Source of the DNA: JBBIRG01 sp964410965
Lineage (GTDB): Bacteria > CLD3 > SB21 > JBBIRG01
Length of the DNA: 64,000 bases
Reading direction: 5' to 3'
Assembly: GCA_964410965.1 (NCBI GenBank)
Contig: CAYPIY010000001.1
Span: 372,001 to 436,000 of the forward strand
Numbering within the stretch: position 1 is the stretch's first letter; each line of letters starts with the position of its first letter. Position numbers and translations under genes: made by a program. Of this stretch, positions 44,940 through 52,951 are shown piece after piece. The notes beneath the pieces are model-generated. The model made no database searches, was not told the origin of the DNA, and was given only the letters and a program-made list of their open reading frames with translations.

Positions 44940-45440
44940 TTATTTCCTCTCAAAGAACCGGTTCACGAAGGAATACAATTCCGACATTTTATGGTCAAAT
45001 ATATCGTCGATATCCATCGGACGGCCGCCCGTAACGGACACGGAATGCTTAACCGAACCGTCCTGTACCGTAAGATGCATCCCCGTCCTGACGATAAAGC
45101 CCCTTTCATCCACGGGATACCTGCGGACATAATTCGTATCCAGCCCCAGTTCCCTGATCTTCTCCCGGATCGCCCTGACCATCGAATCATCCGCGGGAAG
45201 CTCTTTATGTTCTTCCTCATCGTCCGGAAAACCGCGGTAGACATAATCGTACCGGAGTACCCCCGATTTCAGGGACAGCGACTTCGAATAATGGTGCGAG
45301 TCCTTGGATGTTTCATTGAACGAATCGGTCAGGACAAAAGTAAAAGTCGTATCGGACATGCTGTTTCCCTCATGGTTTTGCGGGGGATTTGATTTACAGG
45401 AAAGGGCGATAACGCCGATGAGAAGGATCAGGGTTTTCAT
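44940..45440 (-). CDS. Small lipoprotein of unknown function
   Basis: 166 residues from ATG at 45440, supported by AGGAG upstream; longer in-frame start runs into the palindrome and pdk terminator and is rejected. The N-terminus (MKTLILLIGVIALSC) is a lipoprotein signal with lipobox IALSC. A Ser/Thr-rich stretch is followed by a domain with alternating charged residues (DEEEHKELPADDSMVRAIRE...) and SVSVTGGRPMDI. No homolog recognised. The gene is exactly enclosed by two near-identical palindromes. Confidence 0.75.
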   Translation of the reverse strand: MKTLILLIGVIALSCKSNPPQNHEGNSMSDTTFTFVLTDSFNETSKDSHHYSKSLSLKSGVLRYDYVYRGFPDDEEEHKELPADDSMVRAIREKIRELGLDTNYVRRYPVDERGFIVRTGMHLTVQDGSVKHSVSVTGGRPMDIDDIFDHKMSELYSFVNRFFERK

Positions 45441-45458
45441 ACGGTCTCCTGTTAGGAT

Positions 45459-45492
45459 AAAAGTTAAACTTCTTCGAAGAAGTTTAACTTTT
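45459..45492. repeat. Perfect palindrome, right copy
   Basis: AAAAGTTAAACTTCTTC with its inverse (17-bp arms, no spacer). The sequence matches the copy at 44897-44931 except for the centre (CAAG versus CGAAG). It lies 18 bases upstream of the lipoprotein start codon. Confidence 0.8.
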
Positions 45493-45496
45493 TGTG

Positions 45497-45545
45497 AAAA
45501 AAAGAAACGCCCGCAATCTTGCGTTGGACGCAGGATCACGGGCGC
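45497..45545 (-). terminator. Intrinsic terminator of ppdK
   Basis: On the minus strand the hairpin GCGCCCGTGATCCTGCG ... CGCAAGATTGCGGGCG is followed by TTTCTTTTTTT. Stems 6 plus 5 bp with small bulges. Confidence 0.8.
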
Positions 45546-45564
45546 ATAAAGGTTCAGTTACGGA

Positions 45565-48351
45565 TTATAACTGTTTTCTTTTTTCTTTCACCACGGCCTG
45601 GGCGGCGGCGAGTTTCGCGATCGGGATGCGGAACGGCGAGCAGCTTACGTAAGTCATGCCGAGCATGTGGCAGAACTCGACGGAATTCGGTTCGCCGCCG
45701 TGTTCGCCGCAGATACCGACCTTAAGATCCGGGCGGGTCTTGCGTCCGCGTTCCACGGCGACGCGCATCAGGAACCCGACGCCTTCGCGGTCGATGACCT
45801 GGAACGGATCGACGGGCAGGATTTTCTTGTCGAGATAATCGGGCAGGAATCCGCCGATGTCGTCGCGCGAAAATCCGAAGCTCATCTGCGTAAGGTCGTT
45901 CGTGCCGAACGAGAAGAACCGGGCGACGTTCGCGATCTTGTCCGCGGTGATGGCCGCGCGCGGGATCTCGATCATGGTTCCGACCAGATGCGGGACTTTC
46001 TTCATGCCGAATTTATGCGCGGTTTCATCATGGATTTTTTCGATGATGTCGTACTGGTGCGTCAGTTCGGTGTCCGCGCAGGAGACCGGGATCATGATCT
46101 CGGGCATGGCTTTTTTGCCTTCCTTGATCAGTTCGGCGGCGGCTTCGAGGATCGCGCGGACCTGCATCTCCGTGATTTCCGGATAAGTGATGCCGAGGCG
46201 GACGCCGCGGTGCCCCATCATCGGGTTGTTTTCGTGCAGTGAATCGGCGCGGTGATTGAACTCATCGACTGAAATGTGAAGGCTTTCGGCTAAACGCGCG
46301 CGCTCTTCGGGATGGTTCGGGACGAATTCATGGAGCGGCGGATCGAGCGTGCGGAACGTGACCGGGTAACCGTCCATCACCGCCATCGTGCCCTTGACGT
46401 CGGCTTTCACGAACGGGAAAAGTTCGTTCAGCGCAGCGCGGCGTTCTTCCTGCGACTTGGAAACGATCATCTTGCGGAGCAGGAACAGCGGCTGTTCGGA
46501 ATGCTTGCCGTAGAACATGTGCTCGGTGCGGAAGAGTCCTATGCCTTCGGCGCCGAATGAACGGGCCTTGGCGGAATCCTCCGGCGTGTCGGCGTTGGTA
46601 CGGATGCCCAGCCGCCGGATCTGGTCGCAGATTTTCATGAACGCGGAGAAATCGGGATTTTCCTCGGCGGCCTTGATCATCGGCAGCAATCCTTCGTAGA
46701 CATATCCCTTGCTTCCGTTCAGCGTAATGCTGTCTCCTTCGTGGATCTTTTTCCCGCCGACTTCGAAATATTTTTCATGATAGTTGACTTTGATGGCGCC
46801 CGCTCCGACCACGCAGCATTTGCCCCATCCGCGGGCCACTAAAGCCGCATGGCTGGTCATGCCCCCGCGGGCGGTCAGGATCGCCTCCGAGGCGCGCATG
46901 CCCTCGACATCTTCCGGGTTGGTTTCCTCACGGACAAGAATGACTTTCTTGCCCTGTTTGAACCATTCCACGGCGTCTTTCGCGCTGAATACCACATGAC
47001 CCGCCGCGGCGCCCGGTCCTGCGGGCAGACCTTTGGCGATCGCGTGATGCCTGATTTCCTCTTTCGGATCGATGATCGGGTGCAATAATTCATCCAGCTG
47101 GGCCGGAGTGACGCGCATCACCGCTTCTTCTTTAGTGATCATTTTTTCCTTGAGCATATCGAGCGCCATTTTAACGGCCGACGGGCCGTTGCGCTTGCCG
47201 ACACGGCACTGCAGCATCCACAGCCGCTCTTCCTGGATGGTAAATTCGATGTCGAGCATGTCTGCGTAGTGTTTTTCCAGTTTCCTGCGGATGGACAGAA
47301 GCGCATGGTACGCTTTCGGCATGGCGGTTTCGAGCGATACCTGATGCTGGCTCTGCTCGGTCTTGCCCTGTTCGTTGATCGGGTTCGGCGTGCGGATGCC
47401 GGCCACGACGTCCTCGCCCTGCGCGTTCGCGAGCCATTCTCCGTAGAACATGTTCTCGCCGGTGGCGGGATTGCGGGTGAAAGCCACACCGGTCGCGGAG
47501 GTATCACCCATGTTGCCGAACACCATGGCCTGGACATTCACCGCGGTTCCCCATTCCGCGGGGATTCCCTCGATGTTGCGGTAGGATACGGCGCGTTTTC
47601 CCATCCAGCTCTGGAACACGGCGCCGACGGCGCCCCATAACTGTTCCATCGGATCTTCCGGGAACGGCTTGCCGAGCACTTCGTGCACTTTGGCTTTATA
47701 GATTTCGATCAATTGCCTGAGATCGTCCGCGGAAAGTTCCGTGTCCTGGTGCACGCCGCGCTGGTGTTTCATTTTTTCCAGTTCCTTTTCCAGCTGCTGG
47801 CGCACGCCTTTGCCCTCTTCGGGTTCGATCCCGGCGGCTTTTTCCATTACGACGTCGGCGTACATCTGGATCAGCCGGCGCTGGGCGTCGTACACGAAAC
47901 GGGGGTTGCCGGTCTTTTTGATCAGCCCTTCGCGGGTGACGTTATTGAGGCCGACGTTCAGGACGGTTTCCATCATGCCGGGCATCGATTTGCGCGCGCC
48001 GGAACGGACCGACACGAGAAGCGGGTTATCCTTGTCGCCGAAATCCGCGCCCATGACTTTCTCGACAAACATCAGGGCTTTGCTGACGTCCTCTTTCAGC
48101 TGGGGCGGATATTTTTTCCTGTTTTCATAGTAATGGTTGCACATTTCGGTCGTGATGGTGAACCCGGCCGGCACGGGCAGTCCGATCAGCGCCATTTCGG
48201 CGAGATTCGCGCCTTTGCCGCCGAGCAGGTTTTTCATGTCCGCGTTGCCTTCGGCTTTTCCACCGCCGAAGATGTAAACGTATTTAGGTTTCCGGGCCTT
48301 TACGGCCGGTTTTTTCACGGCTTTTTTCTGTTTTCTGGGGGCTTTCTTCAT
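45565..48351 (-). CDS. ppdK: Pyruvate, phosphate dikinase
   Basis: 928 residues. An N-terminal extension of about 27 Lys/Arg-rich residues (MKKAPRKQKKAVKKPAVKA) precedes the nucleotide-binding domain (LLGGKGANLAEMALIGLPVPAGFTI). The central phosphohistidine domain has H501 in GGMTSHAALVARGWGKCCVV, and the C-terminal PEP/pyruvate barrel shows FRTEHMF, GVRLGI, IPVSCADTEL and CGEHGGEP. PPDK interconverts pyruvate, ATP and Pi with PEP, AMP and PPi, for gluconeogenesis or glycolysis in anaerobes. Length matches bacterial enzymes apart from the basic extension. AAGGA lies 12 bases upstream of ATG. Monocistronic with its own terminator; phosphotransfer regulator gene not present here. Confidence 0.97.
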   Translation of the reverse strand: MKKAPRKQKKAVKKPAVKARKPKYVYIFGGGKAEGNADMKNLLGGKGANLAEMALIGLPVPAGFTITTEMCNHYYENRKKYPPQLKEDVSKALMFVEKVMGADFGDKDNPLLVSVRSGARKSMPGMMETVLNVGLNNVTREGLIKKTGNPRFVYDAQRRLIQMYADVVMEKAAGIEPEEGKGVRQQLEKELEKMKHQRGVHQDTELSADDLRQLIEIYKAKVHEVLGKPFPEDPMEQLWGAVGAVFQSWMGKRAVSYRNIEGIPAEWGTAVNVQAMVFGNMGDTSATGVAFTRNPATGENMFYGEWLANAQGEDVVAGIRTPNPINEQGKTEQSQHQVSLETAMPKAYHALLSIRRKLEKHYADMLDIEFTIQEERLWMLQCRVGKRNGPSAVKMALDMLKEKMITKEEAVMRVTPAQLDELLHPIIDPKEEIRHHAIAKGLPAGPGAAAGHVVFSAKDAVEWFKQGKKVILVREETNPEDVEGMRASEAILTARGGMTSHAALVARGWGKCCVVGAGAIKVNYHEKYFEVGGKKIHEGDSITLNGSKGYVYEGLLPMIKAAEENPDFSAFMKICDQIRRLGIRTNADTPEDSAKARSFGAEGIGLFRTEHMFYGKHSEQPLFLLRKMIVSKSQEERRAALNELFPFVKADVKGTMAVMDGYPVTFRTLDPPLHEFVPNHPEERARLAESLHISVDEFNHRADSLHENNPMMGHRGVRLGITYPEITEMQVRAILEAAAELIKEGKKAMPEIMIPVSCADTELTHQYDIIEKIHDETAHKFGMKKVPHLVGTMIEIPRAAITADKIANVARFFSFGTNDLTQMSFGFSRDDIGGFLPDYLDKKILPVDPFQVIDREGVGFLMRVAVERGRKTRPDLKVGICGEHGGEPNSVEFCHMLGMTYVSCSPFRIPIAKLAAAQAVVKEKRKQL

Positions 48352-48699
48352 GGACGTGTTCCTTATGTTAATGAACTTATTGCTGTATCCTGCTCTCTCG
48401 AAAACGGGGTTTCAGCTTTACATGCCTCCGTTTTTGCGCAAGCGGGAGTGTAAAAAAAAAAATATACGATTTCAATGATTTTTATCATTTGAAAAAAATA
48501 ATGTATATCCGGGAAACCTCAGAAGTAAACCAAAAATCCGGAGAAATATATAAAATATCCTTGAAGATTTGTAATAAATTTGATAAACTGTTCCCAGTCA
48601 CTTCTGACTCAGGTCACGTCTTTCAATATGCCGAAAATGATTCTAATAAACCCTACATGTAACCCATTTACCCACTCACTAACTTACAGGAGAACGAGC
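48352..48699 (+). promoter_or_regulatory. Intergenic region with candidate promoter of the TonB receptor
   Basis: 348 bases between divergent genes. TTGAAG (48561-48566), 17-base spacer and TAAACT (48584-48589) are the best sigma-70-like boxes for the receptor gene, giving a leader of about 100 bases. AGGAGA occurs at 48688-48693, just ahead of the ATG at 48700. No other gene seen. Confidence 0.35.
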
Positions 48700-51600
48700 A
48701 TGTCACACAAGAACAGACTTGTACGGACCCTGATGGTATCGGTTGCGGGCTTTTTGTTCGTAACGGGTACGATCCTGGCCCAATCGGTCACGACGGCGTC
48801 ATTCAGCGGCATTGTAAAGGACAACAATGGCCAGCCGGTGTACGGAGCCAACGTGGTCGCGACGCATGTGCCGTCGGGCACCGTCTTCGGCGCCGCCACA
48901 CGCGCCGACGGAAAGTATAACATTCCCTTCGTCCGCGTCGGCGGACCCTATTCCCTCACGGTGAATTTCATCGGCTACAAAAAAGAAACCCGCGACGGCA
49001 TCATGCTGACGCTGAGTGAGAACAAGCTGGTGAACTTCACGATGGTCGAGGAAGCCGTTGAACTCGAAGGCGTGGAGATCGTGGTCGAAAGAAATCCGAT
49101 CATCAGCGAATCAAGGACCGGCGCCGCGAAAACGGTCACATCGGTTGAAATCGCATCCCTCCCCACGATCGAGAGAAGCTTCACGGATTTCGCCAAGCTG
49201 ACGCCCCAGTTTTCAGGAACCAACGCCGCGGGCCGCAGCAACCGTTATAACAACATCCAGATCGACGGCGCGGTGAACAATGATTTATTCGGACTGAACT
49301 CCAGCGGCACGCCGGGCGGCGGAGCCGGTTCCACTCCCATCAGCCTCGACGCCATCCAGGAATTCCAGGTGGTCGTCGCCCCGTTTGACGTCCGCATGGG
49401 CGGGTTCACCGGCGGCGGGATCAACGCCATCACACGCAGCGGAACCAACAAATATGACGCGTCCGTTTACTACTATTTCCGCAATGAAAGTTTCGTCGGC
49501 GATGATTTCGACGGCAACGAATATCCGAAATTCAATGAAAAACAGATGGGTTTCCGCGTCGGCGGACCGATCATCAAGGACAAGTTATTCTTCTTTGTGA
49601 ACGCAGAAATGACACGCAAGGACGCTCCGGTGGCTCAGGGAATCAAAGGCGACAGCTCGGTCAGCGATTTTCTCGGAATTCCGGTTGACTCCGCCGCTGA
49701 ATTCGTGAGAATTCTCCGGGACCAGTACGGTTATAACGCGGGCAGTTATGGCATCAATTCACTCAAAACCAACAGCAACAAGTTCTTTGTCCGGTTGGAC
49801 TGGAATATTTCAGACAAGCATCACCTTACTTTCAGGAATAATTATATCTCTGCCTTTGATGATAAACTTACACGAGCGACGGGTAACCAAATCAGTTCAT
49901 CAGGCCAGGGTTTCAGATTAAGTAATTCAGGTTATGCCATCGATAATAAGACCAACTCAACCGTATTGCAGTTGACGAGTCAGATCAGCTCTAACATGTA
50001 TAACGAAGCCATATTGGGATATTCAATGATCCGCGACATTCGTAAAAATCCGGGTAAAGACTTCCCGTCCGTTCAGGTCAACTTTGGAAGCAACGCGATC
50101 ATTGCAGGAACCGAGACTTATTCAGCGGCAAATCAGCTAGACCAGGATATCATCGAATTCACAGACAATTTCAATTATTTCTACGGCGATCATTCTTTCA
50201 CTTTTGGAACGCATAACGAATTCTTCTCTTTTAAAAACGTTTACATCAGTAATTATTTTGGCGCCTACTCTTTCAACAATTTAAATAATCTTCGTAACGG
50301 CACGCCGAACGGTTATACCTTGAGTTACTCCCTGGATTCCAACAATGTGAAACCAGCCGCTGAATTCAGCGTCAATCAGATCGGGTTCTATGCACAAGAC
50401 ATGTGGAAAGTGATGCCGAACCTGAACCTGACACTGGGCATCCGTTATGATGTGCCTCTCATGCCTGACAAACCGACAAAAAATGATACGGCCTATTATT
50501 ACTTCAATAAGAAAACCAATACTAGCGCAAGCGGCAATGGCCTTTTCTCACCGCGTATCGGCGTGAACTGGGATCCATTCAATGACAAACAAACCCAGGT
50601 CCGCGGCGGTATCGGTATGTTTTCAGGACGTTCTCCTTATGTCTGGATATCAAACCAGTACGGCAATACCGCGATTGAAATCGGACGCACAAATGCAAAT
50701 CCGGGATATTTTGTAACAAACGTAGACAGCCAGCCCGGAAAAGTGTATGTAGCCCCGACAAGCGAAGTGGACCTCATTGATCCGGATTTCAAGATGCCTC
50801 AGATCTGGCGGTTTAACTTAGGCGTTGATCAGCAACTGCCATGGTGGGACTTGGTTGCTACAATGGATATTGTCGCATCTAAAAATATCAATGAAATCCT
50901 TTACCAGGACATCAATATGGTTGGTGCATCCGCAACTATGCCTCTGGGTGTAACGGATACTGTGGCCTCACAGCGCTCTCGTTTTGGATCGTCTAGAACG
51001 GCAAGAACCGTGAATAAAATATCGAATAAATTCAATAATGCCATTTATCTTTCGAATACTGACGATGGTTATGAATATAACATTACACTTCAGCTGACAA
51101 AAAACATGTCCGAAGGAATATTCGGAAGTATGGCCTATACCTATGGACGGGCATTCAACCGAAACAGCGGCACTTCAAGCCAGGCCTACTCTAACTGGCG
51201 TTACAATCCGGTAAAGGATGATCCTAATAACCCTGAAGTCGGAATTTCCAACTATGAAATCCGTCATAAGATCATCACGAACCTGTCCTATCAGTTCGCA
51301 TTGATTGAAAACTGGACGACCACAGTTTCTCTGTTTTATATAGGACGTTCCGGTCAGCCTTATTCTACAACTTACCAGGGTTCCTCATCGCTCGGAGACC
51401 CAAATTCCGACGGGCAGACAACCAACGACCTTATTTATGTGCCAATAGATTCGTTGGATATTAATTTGATTGAATATACTCCTGTTCCCGGCGGACACAC
51501 TTATACTGTAAGTGAACAACGGGCATTGTTAGAAGCCTATATCAAAGGTGATGACGCTTTAGATAAAGCCCGCGGAAAGGTCATCAAACGTAACGCCAGC

Positions 51601-51900
51601 ACAACGCCATGGACCAACCGCATTGATATCCGTTTCGCGCAGGTCATTCCGGTCGCCGACAAGTACGGCAAACTGGAATTCACATGGGACGTGATCAATT
51701 TCGGGAATATGCTCAGCAAGGACTGGGGACGTGTCAAATATGTCGCCAACCAGAATGATTCACCGATCCGTTATGCGGGCATTAGTAACTCAACCGGAAG
51801 ACCGCAATTTACATTCACCCGTACTACCAAAGAACGTTTCCTTTCTTCGGGCATCGCTTCCCTGTGGCAGATGCAGTTCGGGTTCCGTTATACGTTCTAG
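48700..51900 (+). CDS. TonB-dependent receptor, Oar-like, with carboxypeptidase-regulatory domain
   Basis: 1066 residues from ATG at 48700 with AGGAGA; the earlier in-frame start lacks support. Signal peptide ends TILAQ. Residues about 30-115 are a CarboxypepD_reg/SusC-type domain (IVKDNNGQPVYGANVVATH, GKYNIPFVRVGGPYSLTV). A plug (DFAKLTPQFSGTN, NIQIDGAVNNDLFGL, GINAITRSGTNKYDAS) and a 22-strand barrel follow, ending in the aromatic FRYTF. Oar-family proteins import or export across the outer membrane, and no TonB box is obvious. The segment 49840-51560 is A+T-richer than the plug and C-terminus, consistent with recombination in the barrel. No SusD partner is present. Confidence 0.93.
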   Translation: MSHKNRLVRTLMVSVAGFLFVTGTILAQSVTTASFSGIVKDNNGQPVYGANVVATHVPSGTVFGAATRADGKYNIPFVRVGGPYSLTVNFIGYKKETRDGIMLTLSENKLVNFTMVEEAVELEGVEIVVERNPIISESRTGAAKTVTSVEIASLPTIERSFTDFAKLTPQFSGTNAAGRSNRYNNIQIDGAVNNDLFGLNSSGTPGGGAGSTPISLDAIQEFQVVVAPFDVRMGGFTGGGINAITRSGTNKYDASVYYYFRNESFVGDDFDGNEYPKFNEKQMGFRVGGPIIKDKLFFFVNAEMTRKDAPVAQGIKGDSSVSDFLGIPVDSAAEFVRILRDQYGYNAGSYGINSLKTNSNKFFVRLDWNISDKHHLTFRNNYISAFDDKLTRATGNQISSSGQGFRLSNSGYAIDNKTNSTVLQLTSQISSNMYNEAILGYSMIRDIRKNPGKDFPSVQVNFGSNAIIAGTETYSAANQLDQDIIEFTDNFNYFYGDHSFTFGTHNEFFSFKNVYISNYFGAYSFNNLNNLRNGTPNGYTLSYSLDSNNVKPAAEFSVNQIGFYAQDMWKVMPNLNLTLGIRYDVPLMPDKPTKNDTAYYYFNKKTNTSASGNGLFSPRIGVNWDPFNDKQTQVRGGIGMFSGRSPYVWISNQYGNTAIEIGRTNANPGYFVTNVDSQPGKVYVAPTSEVDLIDPDFKMPQIWRFNLGVDQQLPWWDLVATMDIVASKNINEILYQDINMVGASATMPLGVTDTVASQRSRFGSSRTARTVNKISNKFNNAIYLSNTDDGYEYNITLQLTKNMSEGIFGSMAYTYGRAFNRNSGTSSQAYSNWRYNPVKDDPNNPEVGISNYEIRHKIITNLSYQFALIENWTTTVSLFYIGRSGQPYSTTYQGSSSLGDPNSDGQTTNDLIYVPIDSLDINLIEYTPVPGGHTYTVSEQRALLEAYIKGDDALDKARGKVIKRNASTTPWTNRIDIRFAQVIPVADKYGKLEFTWDVINFGNMLSKDWGRVKYVANQNDSPIRYAGISNSTGRPQFTFTRTTKERFLSSGIASLWQMQFGFRYTF

Positions 51901-51921
51901 AATTCATATGATTTGACATTC

Positions 51922-51954
51922 AAAGCCGGCTCCTTTTCGGGGCCGGTTTTTTTT
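51922..51954 (+). terminator. Intrinsic terminator of the TonB receptor gene
   Basis: CCGGCTCC (51926-51933) pairs with GGGGCCGG (51939-51946) and is followed by eight T. The same stem arms occur in the terminator at 57088-57117. Confidence 0.9.
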
Positions 51955-52026
51955 ATGAAACTGCTTGAAAACAAATCATTTATTTTGTAACCTTCACAAG
52001 ATATCAATAGAAGAAACGGAAAATAT

Positions 52027-52298
52027 ATGCCGACCATTTCAATGTTTTATGGCATCATTATCAGGATGTATTATGCTCCCGGAGAGCATAACCCGCCGCA
52101 TTTTCACGTATATTATATTATAATGAATTCAAAGCTTCTGTCGATATTGCTTCCTGTGAACTCATGCATGGCGATCTTCCAAAAAAGCAATTAAAATTAG
52201 TCATCGCATGGGCTGAATTACATAAGGAGGATCTTCAGGCTGACTGGAAACTTGTCATGAACGGCGAAGAACCATTTAAAATTGAACCTTTACGTTAA
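52027..52298 (+). pseudogene. DUF4160 gene, frameshifted by a 5-bp duplication
   Basis: From ATG 52027 the frame encodes MPTISMFYGIIIRMYYAPG and HNPPHFHVYY. It then hits a tandem TATTATATTA (52111-52120). After removing one TATTA the frame continues as NEFKASVDIASCELMHGDLP, LVIAWAELHKEDLQADW, FKIEPLR and stop at 52298, i.e. a normal 88-residue DUF4160 protein. As read, the frame is broken in the middle. DUF4160 is often next to DUF2442, and the pair has been discussed as toxin-antitoxin-like, without proof. An intact DUF2442 gene starts 9 bases after the stop. Confidence 0.85.
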
Positions 52299-52307
52299 AG
52301 ATTAAAT

Positions 52308-52556
52308 ATGAATGTCAATGACTCCATCATCGATGTCAAACCGATGAATGATTATATTCTTGAACTGGTTTATCAATCCGGGGCAAAACGCTTTCTGGAT
52401 ATGAAACCTTATCTGGATTTTGGAATTTTTAAAAAAATTCATGATCCTGTTCGATTTGCCCAAGTCAGAATATCTTTCGATACGATAGAATGGGAAGGAG
52501 GGATCGATCTCGATCCTGAATTTATTTATCAAAAAAGTATTACCGTAGAAAATTAA
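52308..52556 (+). CDS. DUF2442 protein
   Basis: 82 residues. The pattern SIIDVKPMNDYILELVYQSGAKRFLDMKPYL, then RFAQVRISFDTIEWEGGIDLDPEFIY is the DUF2442 family, short cytoplasmic proteins commonly linked to DUF4160. The gene follows the frameshifted DUF4160 by 9 bases. No strong ribosome site is seen, suggesting translation coupling with the upstream gene; if so, the frameshift could change its expression. Confidence 0.88.
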   Translation: MNVNDSIIDVKPMNDYILELVYQSGAKRFLDMKPYLDFGIFKKIHDPVRFAQVRISFDTIEWEGGIDLDPEFIYQKSITVEN

Positions 52557-52599
52557 TGTTTTTTTATTGTCTCAAATATCTCTTTCGGTCGATTTGCGG

Positions 52600-52770
52600 G
52601 GAAAACCCATTTACCGATAAGTCGCCAGGACATGAAGAAAAGCTACCCGCGAAAAACGCGAAAATAGATAGCCACGAATCCCGACCAGTCGGGATAGAGC
52701 ACGGAGTTTAAAAAAACCTGCTAACACTTGGTGTCTTCCTGACTTTGCGGCTATTCAGTATTGCGGTCTA
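52600..52770. repeat. Interspersed repeat related to 57206-57290, with inserted palindrome
   Basis: The stretch about 52641-52740 aligns with 57206-57290: both contain CGCGAAA...GCGAAAATA, TAGCCACGA, GCACGGAGTTTA, AAAAAACCTG and AACACTTGGTGTCTTCCTG. In this copy 20 extra bases containing ATCCCGACCAGTCGGGAT (52678-52695) sit between CCACGA and GCACGG. The rest of the 52557-52950 gap holds no gene. Confidence 0.75.
52678..52695. repeat. CCCGAC-CA-GTCGGG palindrome
   Basis: Perfect 8-bp arms ATCCCGAC and GTCGGGAT around CA. Absent from the otherwise alignable copy at 57206-57290, which looks like an empty site. Confidence 0.8.
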
Positions 52771-52951
52771 TGAGCGCTCAGGAATTTTTCCTTTTTCGCA
52801 TATTTCGCGCATAAATCTACTTAGTATTTTGGGAGGATGCCGGATCACAAAAAGCAACCGAAACGATTTCTTTTTATTTGCTTATGTTTCCATAAAGCCA
52901 TAAATTATGTGGTAGTTCAATGCTTTAGGAGCGCTACAGGGAGTAGTGCGT

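Noticed and set aside
48580..48699. In-frame 40-codon extension of the TonB receptor
   Set aside because: The ATG at 48700 has an AGGAGA ribosome site and starts a proper signal peptide.
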